This document shows, in pieces, positions 32,231 to 41,014 of a stretch of 64,000 nt of DNA. Positions within the stretch are counted from its first letter, which is position 1. Each line of letters starts with the position of its first letter. Origin of the DNA: Akkermansiaceae bacterium UBA7331 (GTDB taxonomy: Bacteria; Verrucomicrobiota; Verrucomicrobiia; Verrucomicrobiales; Akkermansiaceae); the NCBI GenBank assembly GCA_002471255.1, contig DKPP01000011.1, positions 374,922-438,921 on the forward strand. Direction: 5' to 3'. Under the pieces are notes generated by a model. The model was not told where the DNA came from and did no database searches. It was given only the letters and a program-made list of their open reading frames with translations. The position numbers were made by a program, and so were the translations under genes.

Positions 32231-33994
32231 ATGCAGGCTGAATATTGTGCTAACCCGTATCGCTACGGACGTCGCGTAACTCGTGAAGTAATGGTAGGTA
32301 ATGTAGGAATGGGCGGTAATAATCCCATTCGTATTCAATCAATGCTGACCTCCGATACCCGTGATACGGAGGCCTGTGTAAAAGAGGCATTGGAATTGGC
32401 TGCCGCCGGTTGTGAGATTATTCGTCTTACGGCTCAAACAAAAGCTTACGCAGCCAATTTAGAAAATATTTCTAGAGAATTACGAGCCGCCGGTTGTCAT
32501 GTGCCTCTTGTTGCCGACATCCACTTTAAGCCTGATGCAGCGATGGAAGCCGCCAAATGGGTGGAAAAAATACGTATTAACCCCGGTAACTTCGTTGATA
32601 AGAAAAAGTTCGAAGTACGTGATTATACGGATGAGGAGTATGAAGAGGAATTGGAACGTATTCGTGAAGAATTTATTCCTCTTGTGCAATTTTGTAAGGA
32701 ACATGGCCGTGCAATGCGCATTGGTGCTAATCATGGTTCTTTGTCCGATCGCATTATGAATCGCTATGGTGATACACCTGAGGGCATGGTTGAGAGTGCT
32801 CTGGAGTTTGCTCGTATTGCTCGTGAATGTGATTATCATCAGTTAGTCTTTTCGATGAAGGCATCAAACGTCAAAGTGATGATTGCCGCCTATCGTTTAT
32901 TAGTCGCTCGTCTTAATGAATTGGGTGCCGATTGGAATTATCCTATTCATTTGGGTGTAACTGAGGCTGGCGAAGGTGAAGATGGTCAAATTAAGAGTGC
33001 CGTAGGTATTGGGTCGCTCTTAGCAGACGGCATCGGCGATACGTTGCGTGTGTCATTGACCGGTAATGCCGTACAGGAAATCCCCGTAGCTTATCGATTA
33101 GCTGCCCCTTATCAGCCGGGGGTAAAGCATGATCAAGCCGCTTTTCCTGCTGATACGACCCCTTTATGCTATGACCCTTTCCATTTTGCCAAAAGAATGT
33201 CCGGCTTGTATATGAGCTATGGCATACGTTTAGGATGGGATGAAACTGTTAAAGTTGTTCTTGCCGATAGTCAAATGGAAACATTGATGTCTGAGCGTGA
33301 AGCAATGGGCGATTACATGCCTGATATTTCCTTTTCGAAGCTGGATGCCGTTGAGATTGACCCTCGTAATGACAATGAAGTGTCAGAAGTGAATCAATTG
33401 CCGGAACCTTCCATCATTACTGTGCGTAATGATATCGATATGGATATGGTCGGGGCGTTTAGATTGCTTGCATCTCGTATCGATGGCAGACATTTGATTT
33501 TATTGAAAGATAGTCTTACTCCTAATACGATTAGTGAGGATTCCGTCGCCTTGGAAGCCGCTAAAAATATCGGTTCGCTTTTATGCGACGGTATCGGTGA
33601 AGCAATCTTCATCCAAAGTGAAAAAGATGCCAAATTAGCTGCTTTTTTAGGCTTTAATATCTTGCAAGCTACAGGCGTGCGATTAAGTCGTGCCGATTAC
33701 GTGTCTTGCCCATCTTGTGGACGTACTTTATACGATATTAGCGAGGCTACAGGGCGCATTCGTGCTGCCACGGAACATTTGAAAGGTGTGAAAATCGCTG
33801 TCATGGGCTGCATCGTGAATGGTCCTGGAGAAATGGCGGATGCTGATTTTGGTTATGTAGGTGGCGCCCCGAACAAAATTAATCTTTATGTAAAGAAAGA
33901 GGCTGTTAAGTTTAATATTCCTCAAGAAGAAGCGGTTGATTGCCTCGTGCAATTGATTAAAGATCATGGTAAATGGATTGATCCTCAATCATAA
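32231..33994 (+). CDS. ispG: 4-hydroxy-3-methylbut-2-en-1-yl diphosphate synthase, long form
   Basis: The 587-residue protein is the long (plant/Chlamydia/Bacteroidetes-like) form of IspG, with an extra domain between the TIM barrel and the FeS domain. The barrel includes MVGNVGMGGNNPIRIQSM, PLVADIHFKPDAA and LGVTEAGEGEDGQIKS. The 4Fe-4S ligands are the two Cys of VSCPSCGRTLYD and the one in MGCIVNGPGEMADAD. It makes HMBPP in the MEP isoprenoid pathway, feeding menaquinone and undecaprenol synthesis. It is followed 8 bases later by the SDR gene. Confidence 0.95.
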   Translation: MQAEYCANPYRYGRRVTREVMVGNVGMGGNNPIRIQSMLTSDTRDTEACVKEALELAAAGCEIIRLTAQTKAYAANLENISRELRAAGCHVPLVADIHFKPDAAMEAAKWVEKIRINPGNFVDKKKFEVRDYTDEEYEEELERIREEFIPLVQFCKEHGRAMRIGANHGSLSDRIMNRYGDTPEGMVESALEFARIARECDYHQLVFSMKASNVKVMIAAYRLLVARLNELGADWNYPIHLGVTEAGEGEDGQIKSAVGIGSLLADGIGDTLRVSLTGNAVQEIPVAYRLAAPYQPGVKHDQAAFPADTTPLCYDPFHFAKRMSGLYMSYGIRLGWDETVKVVLADSQMETLMSEREAMGDYMPDISFSKLDAVEIDPRNDNEVSEVNQLPEPSIITVRNDIDMDMVGAFRLLASRIDGRHLILLKDSLTPNTISEDSVALEAAKNIGSLLCDGIGEAIFIQSEKDAKLAAFLGFNILQATGVRLSRADYVSCPSCGRTLYDISEATGRIRAATEHLKGVKIAVMGCIVNGPGEMADADFGYVGGAPNKINLYVKKEAVKFNIPQEEAVDCLVQLIKDHGKWIDPQS

Positions 33995-34002
33995 TTATTA
34001 CC

Positions 34003-34653
34003 ATGTCGGGAAGGGTGTTCATTAGTGGCGGTCAAGGTGATTTGGCTCAGGCGATTGCTGATTATTTTCGGCAAAAGTCTTGGTCTGTCGATGCCCCCGG
34101 CCGTCATGAATTGGACGCCTCGAATTGTCAAGTCATCGAAGAATGGTTTCGTACCCATGATGCTTATGATCTGGTGATCGCCAACGCCGGGATCACCAAG
34201 GATCAATTGCTGATGAAGCAAAAAGAATCAACATGGGATGAAGTCATGAACGTGAATCTTAAAGGCGCCGTTTGGGTTGCTCGATCTGCAACTAAAAGCG
34301 TCCCAAAACACCCCTTGTCGATTGTTTTTATCGGTTCTTATATTGGGCAACACCCTAAAATGGGTCAAAGCCTTTATGCTTCGTCTAAAGCCGCTTTGGT
34401 TGGGGTCGTTAGGTCTTTAGCCATGGAATGGGGCCGGCGTGATGTCAGAGTCAATTTAGTATTGCCCGGTTTTATGGAGACAAAAATGACGGCCGATTTG
34501 ACCATTCAGGCAAAGGAACGTGCCGCTTCGTTGCATCTTTTGCCTCAATTTAATACGCCGGATAGAGTGGCTGCGTTTTTATATTTTTTACACACGGAGT
34601 TACCCTATACTTCGGGTCAGACCTTTAATTTGGATAGTCGCGTTTTGCATTAG
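34003..34653 (+). CDS. Short-chain dehydrogenase/reductase, FabG-like
   Basis: The 216-residue protein has the SDR motifs: an N-terminal glycine-rich loop (VFISGGQGDLAQAIADYF), IANAG at 59-63, catalytic Ser112, Tyr125 and Lys129 (YASSK), and VLPGFMETKM. It is slightly shorter than typical FabG (about 245), with shortened connections. It could be a 3-oxoacyl-ACP reductase working with the ketosynthase at 36761 and bioF, but it is physically coupled to ispG, so the substrate is uncertain. Confidence 0.85.
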   Translation: MSGRVFISGGQGDLAQAIADYFRQKSWSVDAPGRHELDASNCQVIEEWFRTHDAYDLVIANAGITKDQLLMKQKESTWDEVMNVNLKGAVWVARSATKSVPKHPLSIVFIGSYIGQHPKMGQSLYASSKAALVGVVRSLAMEWGRRDVRVNLVLPGFMETKMTADLTIQAKERAASLHLLPQFNTPDRVAAFLYFLHTELPYTSGQTFNLDSRVLH

Positions 34654-34757
34654 CGAAATGCGTCACTTTTTGAACGTCGCTTTGCTGAAATGCCTCTGTC
34701 GATTAAAGAGTGCTAATGCAATTTGTTGCTCTAGTACTCATATTGGAGGTATTTATT

Positions 34758-35459
34758 ATGAAATTTCAACAAATTGAAAATGGGACGATTCTTTTGCAAT
34801 ATCATGGTGTAGATTTATTGCTTAATCTAAATGTGAACGAATCAATGCCTGAGGGTGTAAAAGATTGTGATTGGAGTGCTTGTGTAATGTCGTCAGTTTC
34901 GTTATACTCTCATTCATCAAAGAAGGATATTGATTTGCCAAGAAGTGTGCCAATTTATGCTGCAAATCAGCATGATGCGGATCGTCTGACTAAAATGGGT
35001 TTTGATAATGTCATGGTAGTTGTTAAAGGTGGCGTGGATATAGGGGGTATCAGCCTAAAAGTGATTGATTTGCCCGAATCTGCCACAAAAGGCAGAGATG
35101 CTTGCCTATTGATGTCGGCGCCAGATGAAAAATCTGTTTTGATTGCCAGTGAATACATCACATACGATGAGCTCAAGCATGATATCGAAGAGACTAAGGC
35201 TCCAATTATCATTGTCGATGGGTATGATAAACGATTAGATGATAATGATCTATTGAAAGAAAAAGGACACTTGATTAAGGCCTTGGAAAATATTTATCGT
35301 ATTGCAGGTGAGGAACCCCATCAATCCCTCATTTTAACTCATTTAAATCGTTATAATTCGACTTATCTCAATCAAGAAGATTCTAAGCATTGGATCGATC
35401 GATTACAAAAGAAACATTGGATTCTTATTCCTGAAATAGATAAATCATACGAATTTTAG
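34758..35459 (+). CDS. Metallo-beta-lactamase-fold protein lacking the metal site
   Basis: I place the start at ATG 34758, preceded by GGAGG with an 8-base spacer; it gives 233 residues. The N-terminus (MKFQQIENGTILLQYHGVDL) matches UlaG-like MBL proteins, which normally start MKIQQIRNATLxLEYxGxxxLIDP. The stretch DLPRSVPIYAANQHDADRLT also fits the family. Where the zinc-binding HxHxDH should appear there is SVSLYSHSSKKDID, and the later metal histidines are also absent. It is an apparent pseudoenzyme: fold kept, catalysis probably lost. Possible roles are binding or scaffolding. It lies about 100 bases after the SDR gene. Confidence 0.65.
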   Translation: MKFQQIENGTILLQYHGVDLLLNLNVNESMPEGVKDCDWSACVMSSVSLYSHSSKKDIDLPRSVPIYAANQHDADRLTKMGFDNVMVVVKGGVDIGGISLKVIDLPESATKGRDACLLMSAPDEKSVLIASEYITYDELKHDIEETKAPIIIVDGYDKRLDDNDLLKEKGHLIKALENIYRIAGEEPHQSLILTHLNRYNSTYLNQEDSKHWIDRLQKKHWILIPEIDKSYEF

Positions 35460-35529
35460 GTCGAGAACTAATCTATAGTCAGATTAAAGGAGTGTGTGTT
35501 TTGTGTTGATAAACATGGGCATATGCTCC

Positions 35530-36009
35530 TTAATTTTGTTGAAGACGTCTTTTTTGTAGAATCGAGTTGATTGCCGGCAACTGCGGAAAATTGAGCTCGT
35601 TTTCTTGTAATATGACCTCTTTTTGTCCCTTGCCGGTTAAAATATATTTGCCGATTTCATCGTGGATGCAGAAATCTGCGGAATCATTTGAATCTGTATT
35701 AGAGAAATAAAATTGGATCAAGATGTGAGAGCTTTGGATGGATATGCTTCCACCTGATTGTCGAATGTCGTTACAAAATTTTGCCGTTTTGGGGTCAATA
35801 GTTGAGATATAAGGTTTTTTAGATTTCATCAAGCCTTTCAGATAAAGGTAAACCTCATTTACTTTTGTAGGCGATGTAATCGTCACTTCTTTATCGTAAT
35901 CCGGCATGTCGGCAGATAAGACATTATAATTTCCAATATCTTGTTTTTGGAATTGTGTGCAAGAAGGTAGCAAAATTGCTGCAAGTAGGATGTAGATAAA
36001 CTTATTCAT
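35530..36009 (-). CDS. Small lipoprotein of unknown function
   Basis: The 159-residue protein has a lipoprotein signal (MNKFIYILLAAILLPSC, lipidated Cys at 17). The mature part is mixed alpha/beta (VNEVYLYLKGLMKSKKPY, SISIQSSHILIQFYFS) and ends in a basic stretch (LQKRRLQQN). No family recognised. A copy of the conserved promoter-like element seen at 25.5 and 27.6 kb lies upstream at 36111-36146, linking it to that group of secreted proteins. Confidence 0.72.
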   Translation of the reverse strand: MNKFIYILLAAILLPSCTQFQKQDIGNYNVLSADMPDYDKEVTITSPTKVNEVYLYLKGLMKSKKPYISTIDPKTAKFCNDIRQSGGSISIQSSHILIQFYFSNTDSNDSADFCIHDEIGKYILTGKGQKEVILQENELNFPQLPAINSILQKRRLQQN

Positions 36010-36110
36010 TAGGAGTTTGTTTTATTTTTAGTGCTGGAAGAGTATAAAGAGAAGTTTGATGCATGTTTTCAAAGAAATCTACTGGTAGTAAAGTTGTTCG
36101 TCTTATAAAG

Positions 36111-36146
36111 AGACTCTAATATTAATCACGTATTGTCAACGATAAA
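36111..36146 (-). promoter_or_regulatory. Conserved upstream element, copy C
   Basis: GACTCTAATATTAATCACGT then ATTGTCAACGAT aligns with the distal ends of copies A and B (GTAATATTAATGATGTATTG then TCAATAAT in B). The minus strand reads TTGACAATACGTGATTAATA. It is about 120 bases upstream of the lipoprotein start at 36009. It could equally serve the divergent gene at 36277. Confidence 0.55.
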
Positions 36147-36276
36147 TAAAAAGATCGGTGTGTACGTATAAGGTGTCTTTGGTTATGTAAATCAAGGGAG
36201 CTTTATTGTTGTTTTAAATATCAAAATTTTGAAACTTCTTGACTTATGTATGTCAATAACTTTAATAAACTGTATC

Positions 36277-36684
36277 ATGTATAATAAAACTCTTCTATTT
36301 GCAAGTACGATAGCTTTAGTAGCTCCTGCTATGGCCGAATCAAAAGATGCTGTGACTCAGCATTCTCAAGCTATGGAAGCTCGTATCAATATCTATTCCA
36401 AGATCTTTAATATTATTGAGGATGTTGACAGCAAGGATTCAGCTAATGACGCGGCAAAAAAAATCGAGTTACTGATACCGAAATTAAACAAACTTTCCGA
36501 AGCCGCCGCAGACTTGCCTGAATTATCTGAATCGGATCAAAAGAAAGTAGAAAAAGTAGAGGAGCAGTTAATCCTTATCCATACGAGACTTGCAAGAATA
36601 CTTGATTCAACGGCTGAAGAATCCTATGCAACGCCAAAGTTAAAGAAGGTAATGATCAAGGTTAGTCAAATATTATTAAATTAG
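36277..36684 (+). CDS. Small secreted helical protein
   Basis: I use the ATG at 36277 because it begins a good signal peptide (MYNKTLLFASTIALVAPAMA), although the frame is open 16 codons further upstream. The mature ~115 residues are almost entirely helical and charged (DSANDAAKKIELLIPKLNKL, KVEKVEEQLILIHTRLARIL), probably a helical hairpin or coiled coil. No catalytic motif or known family. It precedes the ketosynthase gene by 76 bases, with a hairpin between. Confidence 0.7.
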   Translation: MYNKTLLFASTIALVAPAMAESKDAVTQHSQAMEARINIYSKIFNIIEDVDSKDSANDAAKKIELLIPKLNKLSEAAADLPELSESDQKKVEKVEEQLILIHTRLARILDSTAEESYATPKLKKVMIKVSQILLN

Positions 36685-36742
36685 TCGCTCCATTACTCAT
36701 GAATATGGGGTGAAATTACCAAATGGGGCTTGAGATTTTTTA

Positions 36743-36766
36743 GGGCAAGGAGTAGTCTCTTTGCCC
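36743..36766 (+). promoter_or_regulatory. Hairpin sequestering the ketosynthase ribosome binding site
   Basis: GGGCAAGGAG (36743-36752) pairs with CTCTTTGCCC (36757-36766) over ten positions, with a single G-U pair and a TAGT loop. The left arm contains AAGGAG, the only good Shine-Dalgarno for the downstream gene. The right arm covers the TTG at 36761 and abuts the ATG at 36767. There is no T run, so it is not a terminator. It could repress initiation until opened by a protein, small RNA or temperature. Confidence 0.6.
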
Positions 36767-37957
36767 ATGAATCCGTCAGATAAAAGCCCCAATAAGGTAA
36801 AACCTCGCGTATGCGGTCTGGGGTTGGCTTCCGTATTTGGGTTGGGCAAAGAGGCTCACTTAAAGGGGATTCGTGGTGGACAATCATTATTGGCTCCTTT
36901 GGAGAAGCTCTGGGGTGAGGATCGTCCATGGAGGAGTGTGAAAAGTGGCTGGATTAAGGAAAGGCACTTGTTGAATTCTCGCCGAAATGCCCCTGCGACC
37001 CAGTTAGCCATTTTGTTGGCAAAAGAAGCTGTAGCACAAGCCGGTTGGTCGGACGAAGAATTGTCCGAAGCGGCGTTGATCGTGGGGAGCTCTCGAGGAA
37101 ATGCTAGCGGATGGCTATCTTCATGGGAGGGTCGAAGACCTGTTAAATTACTTTCCGTTCCGAATTCATTGCATAGTGAATTAGCTTCCGGTGTGACGAT
37201 TGCTCTAGGTATTCATGGTCCATACCATGTTTTAGCAGATGGCTGTGCCGCCGGATTAGATGCCGTAGGTATGGCTGCTATGCTAATGGAATGTGGCGTC
37301 GTAAAACGTGCCTTGGCAATTGGTTTGGATTTGCCTTTATGTTGTCAATTGTTGGATACGTATTGGCAATCGAAGATGCTTTCGCAATCGGGCGGAAATG
37401 ATCCTTATTCTTTGAATGCGGATGGTATGAATATTTCTGAAGGAGGCGCCGCTATTGCTCTTGAGATGTCTGATGCGTCGGGAGTGCATGTGCAATCTTA
37501 TCGAGTCAATTCTGATGCGCATGGACCTTTAGGTATGCCGGAAGACGGTAAGCAACTTGCTAATTTGTTAGGGCCGGCTGTCGAAGAAGCTCAGCAATAT
37601 GCAAATGGTCCTGTGATCTGGTGCCCACATGCAAGTGGTACGGCTAATAATGCCAAAGCTGAAACAGCTGCACTTAAAGCCGTATTTCATAAGCATCCTT
37701 TACCCGACTTGCGCATGATGAAGCCTTGGGTCGGGCATACGATTGGGGGAAGCGGTATTTTAGAATTGGCGTGTATTTTAAGTTTTGTCGAAGAATCAAG
37801 GTTGCCTGCCAACCCTTCTTGGGTATCGGCTCCTTTACCGGAAATGACTTTGCAAGGTGAAACCGTAATTTCCGGTAAATCTTACCTGATTAAAACGGCA
37901 TCAAGCATGGGTGGGCATAATGTGGTATTGGGATTAAGTATTGATACGGATCAATGA
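36761..37957 (+). CDS. Beta-ketoacyl-ACP synthase homologue (FabF-like), coupled to bioF
   Basis: The 398-residue protein is a divergent KAS II-type condensing enzyme with an intact Cys-His-His triad: C162 in LADGCAAGLDA, H290 in WCPHASGT and H326 in KPWVGHTIGGSG. AAGGAG lies 8 bases before TTG 36761, while the ATG at 36767 is 14 bases away, so TTG may be the real start. The stop overlaps the bioF start (ATGA), implying coupled translation. True FabF is at 52.8 kb. This second enzyme may extend the pimeloyl precursor for biotin or act on a specialised acyl chain; that role is inferred from the neighbour. Confidence 0.85.
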   Translation: MPMNPSDKSPNKVKPRVCGLGLASVFGLGKEAHLKGIRGGQSLLAPLEKLWGEDRPWRSVKSGWIKERHLLNSRRNAPATQLAILLAKEAVAQAGWSDEELSEAALIVGSSRGNASGWLSSWEGRRPVKLLSVPNSLHSELASGVTIALGIHGPYHVLADGCAAGLDAVGMAAMLMECGVVKRALAIGLDLPLCCQLLDTYWQSKMLSQSGGNDPYSLNADGMNISEGGAAIALEMSDASGVHVQSYRVNSDAHGPLGMPEDGKQLANLLGPAVEEAQQYANGPVIWCPHASGTANNAKAETAALKAVFHKHPLPDLRMMKPWVGHTIGGSGILELACILSFVEESRLPANPSWVSAPLPEMTLQGETVISGKSYLIKTASSMGGHNVVLGLSIDTDQ

Positions 37958-39099
37958 TTGAACCAACTAAATTTTTAAAGGAACTGAGCGACGAAGGCTT
38001 ATTTCGAGCACTGAGAAATATCGAGTGCCTGCCTGATGGTATGGCTAGAATGGCTGACGGTCGAGAGGTGGTCAATCTAGCTTCAAACGATTATTTGGGG
38101 TTAGCTCATCATCCTGCCATCATTTCTCGTATGAAAGATGCTTTAGGTCGCTATGGTGCAGGAGCGATGGCATCTCGATTGGTTACGGGTACTCGTGATT
38201 TGCATACTCAACTGGAGCAGGAATTAGCCCGGATGAAGCATGCGGAAGCTGCTCTTTGTTTTTCAGCCGGTTATACGACATCGGTCGGCGTTATTTCTTC
38301 ATTGGTGGGGAAAGATGATTTTGTCGTGATGGATAAGCTTAGTCATGCAAGTTTGATCGATGGGGCTAAGCTTTCAGGTGCTACGATTCGCACCTTTTTG
38401 CATAATAATGTCGCTTCATTAGACGCTAAATTAGCTCAAATACGTGCGAAATTTCCTCATGCGGGTATTTTGGTTGTTACCGAATCGGTATTTAGCATGG
38501 ATGGTGATAGAGCTCCTCTTGCTGAAATAGTAGATATCAAAAATAAATGGGGAGCCGTATTATTAGTAGATGAGGCTCACGGCTTTGGTGTTTTAGGTGA
38601 ATATGGGGCAGGGTTGGCGGAAGAGTTAGGAGTCTCCGAAGGGATAGAGTTTCAAATGGGGACTTTAAGTAAGTCGGCAGGATTAAGTGGTGGCTATGTT
38701 GCGACATCGCGCGCCTGGGCCGATACGCTGATTAATTCGGCTCGTTCGTTTATTTATTCTACGGCTCCATCGCCGGTAATGATTGCCGGCGCTTTGGAAT
38801 CTTTAGGCATCATTCGTAGTGATGAGGGTAAAAAAAGAAGAGAGCAAGTACGATTGCTGGCTAAAAGATTTTCTACTTTCTTAGGCGAAGCTTCGAGACC
38901 TACTTCTTCTATTTTTCCTGTCGTTATCGGTAGTAATGAAGATGCATTAGCTGCATCGCAATCACTTTTGGAAAAAGGTTTTTTAGCCCCTGCGATCCGG
39001 TTCCCTACCGTACCAAAAGGCACAGCCCGCCTAAGAATTACTTTAACGGCGGCTCATTCCATCGAACAAGTGGATCAGCTCATTAATTTGATGAAATAG
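37954..39099 (+). CDS. bioF: 8-amino-7-oxononanoate synthase (BioF-type)
   Basis: The 381-residue PLP enzyme of the alpha-oxoamine synthase family has NLASNDYLGLAHHP, the cofactor motif LLVDEAHGFGVLG (D206, H209) and the Schiff-base lysine K240 in GTLSKSAGLSGG. BioF condenses pimeloyl-ACP or -CoA with alanine in biotin synthesis. Related enzymes (KBL, sphingoid-base or CAI-1 synthases) share the fold and cannot be fully excluded. No bioA, bioD or bioB is nearby. A ketosynthase directly upstream would also fit a specialised amino-ketone lipid. The 3' flank has a strong terminator. Confidence 0.85.
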   Translation: MIEPTKFLKELSDEGLFRALRNIECLPDGMARMADGREVVNLASNDYLGLAHHPAIISRMKDALGRYGAGAMASRLVTGTRDLHTQLEQELARMKHAEAALCFSAGYTTSVGVISSLVGKDDFVVMDKLSHASLIDGAKLSGATIRTFLHNNVASLDAKLAQIRAKFPHAGILVVTESVFSMDGDRAPLAEIVDIKNKWGAVLLVDEAHGFGVLGEYGAGLAEELGVSEGIEFQMGTLSKSAGLSGGYVATSRAWADTLINSARSFIYSTAPSPVMIAGALESLGIIRSDEGKKRREQVRLLAKRFSTFLGEASRPTSSIFPVVIGSNEDALAASQSLLEKGFLAPAIRFPTVPKGTARLRITLTAAHSIEQVDQLINLMK

Positions 39100-39102
39100 G
39101 TT

Positions 39103-39124
39103 GATAGTATCATATGATACTATC
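39103..39124. repeat. 22-bp perfect palindrome after bioF
   Basis: GATAGTATCAT followed by its reverse complement ATGATACTATC, with no loop. It starts 3 bases after the bioF stop. It may be an mRNA 3'-end stabiliser in front of the true terminator at 39145-39180 or a protein site. Confidence 0.5.
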
Positions 39125-39144
39125 ACTCGAAACATTGACTAATA

Positions 39145-39180
39145 AAAAAGCCGTTATTGCATCAACAATAACGGCTTTTT
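39145..39180. terminator. Bidirectional terminator between bioF and aspS
   Basis: A perfect 15-bp stem: AAAAAGCCGTTATTG (39145-39159) pairs with 39166-39180 around a 6-base loop. A-run and T-run ends serve both convergent genes. Confidence 0.92.
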
Positions 39181-39199
39181 GCTTTAAAAATATGTTTAA

Positions 39200-40993
39200 T
39201 TACTTCTTGTTAGGAAGTTTTACTTGGATGTGAATGTCGCGCAATTGGCGTTCTTCCGCAGGGGCTGGGGAATCACTCATTAAGTCTGCACCACGATTGT
39301 TTTTCGGGAATGCAATAACTTCACGGATGGATTCTGCTTCACAGATCATCATCACCATGCGGTCTAAACCAAGAGCTAAACCGCCGTGAGGAGGTGCGCC
39401 AAAGCTGAATGCGTCCAAAATGTGACCGAATTGCTCAGTGGCTTGTTCGTCGGAAATACCGAGTGCCTTAAACATGGCTGATTGTAATTCACGCTCGTGA
39501 ATACGGATGGAACCACCACCTAATTCGGTGCCGTTTAATACGACGTCATAAGCTTGAGCTCTGAGGTCGGTGGAAAGTTCACCATTGCGTAATTTTTCTT
39601 CGTCTTCCTTGATTGGACGAGTGAATGGGTGGTGAATAGCGGCCCAGCGTTGTTCTTCTTCATCCCATCCGAAAAGAGGGAATTCGATAACCCAGAGGAA
39701 ATCACGCTCTTTGTTGTCCTTGAGGATTTCCATCATGTCAGCGCACTGTAAACGTACACGACCTAAGATGTCGCAGGATTGTTCCCAATCACCGGCAGCG
39801 AAAAGAACAAGGTCACCAGCTTCGATGTTTAAGGTTTCAACCAATTTGGCTTTTTCTTCTTCAGAGAGGAACTTAGCAATTGGGCTCTTCCATTCGTCAT
39901 CGCGTACTTTGATGTAGGCAAGACCTTTAGCTCCTGCTTCAATAGCGGTCTTGGTAAGGGTGTCAATTTGACCTACGGAAGCATTACCGAAGCCTTTGGC
40001 ATTGATTGCTTTTACGACGCCACCTTTGTTAACGATACCGGCGAATACTTTGAAATCGCTGGAAGTAAAGATGGAAGAAACGTCTTGGATGCGCATGTCG
40101 AAACGACGCTCAGGCTTGTCGGAGCCGTATTGATCCATTGCTTCTTTCCAAGTCATGCGTGGGAACGGAGTAGGGATCTCTACGTCAAGAGCTTCTTTGT
40201 AAACTCGCTTAAGCAAGCCTTCGATTAAAGCATACACGTCTTCAGGAGTGATGAAGGATGCTTCAAGGTCAACTTGTGTAAACTCAGGCTGACGGTCGGC
40301 ACGTAAATCTTCGTCACGGAAGCAACGAGCAATTTGGAAATAACGCTCTAAACCGCCAACCATTAATAACTGCTTATACTGCTGAGGTGCCTGAGGCAAA
40401 GCATAGAACTTACCGGGAGACATACGAGAAGGCACGAGGAAGTCACGAGCACCTTCAGGTGTAGATTTGGAAAGGATAGGTGTTTCGATTTCGAGGAAAC
40501 CGTTTTCGTCTAAAAAGTCACGAGTGGTCTTGGTAACACGGTGACGGATTTGCATATTGCGAGCCATAACCGGACGGCGCAAGTCCAAGAAGCGGTACTT
40601 CAAACGTAAGTCTTCGTTAGAAAGAGCACGATCGAGTTGGAATGGAAGTACTTCTGCCTTATTGACGATATCAAGCTGAGAAGCGGAAACTTCAATCTCA
40701 CCGGTAGGAAGATCAGCATTGGTGGTATCAATCTCGTCTGTTTTTAAGCGAGCGCAAACCTTACCTGTGATTTGCACGACATCTTCGGAGCGAAGGTGTT
40801 GGGATGCATTAGCAACAGCTTCATTATCTTCCGGATGAAATACTACTTGAGTAATGCCGGAACGGTCTCTCAAATCGATGAAAGTAACGCCACCGTGGTC
40901 GCGAACGGAATCTACCCAACCAATCAAGGTTGCTTGAGTGCCAACATCGGATTTGCGGAGTTGGCCACATGTATGTGTTCTAAATGAGTTCAT
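39200..40993 (-). CDS. aspS: Aspartyl-tRNA synthetase
   Basis: The 597-residue bacterial-type class IIb synthetase has an N-terminal OB-fold anticodon domain (LIGWVDSVRDHGGVTFIDLR), motif 2 (RCFRDEDLRADRQPEFTQ), the bacterial GAD insertion domain (about residues 290-420) and motif 3 (PPHGGLALGLDRMVMM). It charges tRNA-Asp, or tRNA-Asn as well if non-discriminating, which cannot be decided here. hisS lies 21 bases upstream on the same strand, the common aspS-hisS pairing, and they are probably co-transcribed. Confidence 0.96.
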   Translation of the reverse strand: MNSFRTHTCGQLRKSDVGTQATLIGWVDSVRDHGGVTFIDLRDRSGITQVVFHPEDNEAVANASQHLRSEDVVQITGKVCARLKTDEIDTTNADLPTGEIEVSASQLDIVNKAEVLPFQLDRALSNEDLRLKYRFLDLRRPVMARNMQIRHRVTKTTRDFLDENGFLEIETPILSKSTPEGARDFLVPSRMSPGKFYALPQAPQQYKQLLMVGGLERYFQIARCFRDEDLRADRQPEFTQVDLEASFITPEDVYALIEGLLKRVYKEALDVEIPTPFPRMTWKEAMDQYGSDKPERRFDMRIQDVSSIFTSSDFKVFAGIVNKGGVVKAINAKGFGNASVGQIDTLTKTAIEAGAKGLAYIKVRDDEWKSPIAKFLSEEEKAKLVETLNIEAGDLVLFAAGDWEQSCDILGRVRLQCADMMEILKDNKERDFLWVIEFPLFGWDEEEQRWAAIHHPFTRPIKEDEEKLRNGELSTDLRAQAYDVVLNGTELGGGSIRIHERELQSAMFKALGISDEQATEQFGHILDAFSFGAPPHGGLALGLDRMVMMICEAESIREVIAFPKNNRGADLMSDSPAPAEERQLRDIHIQVKLPNKK

Positions 40994-41014
40994 GATGTGT
41001 GCTTGAGGGGAATG

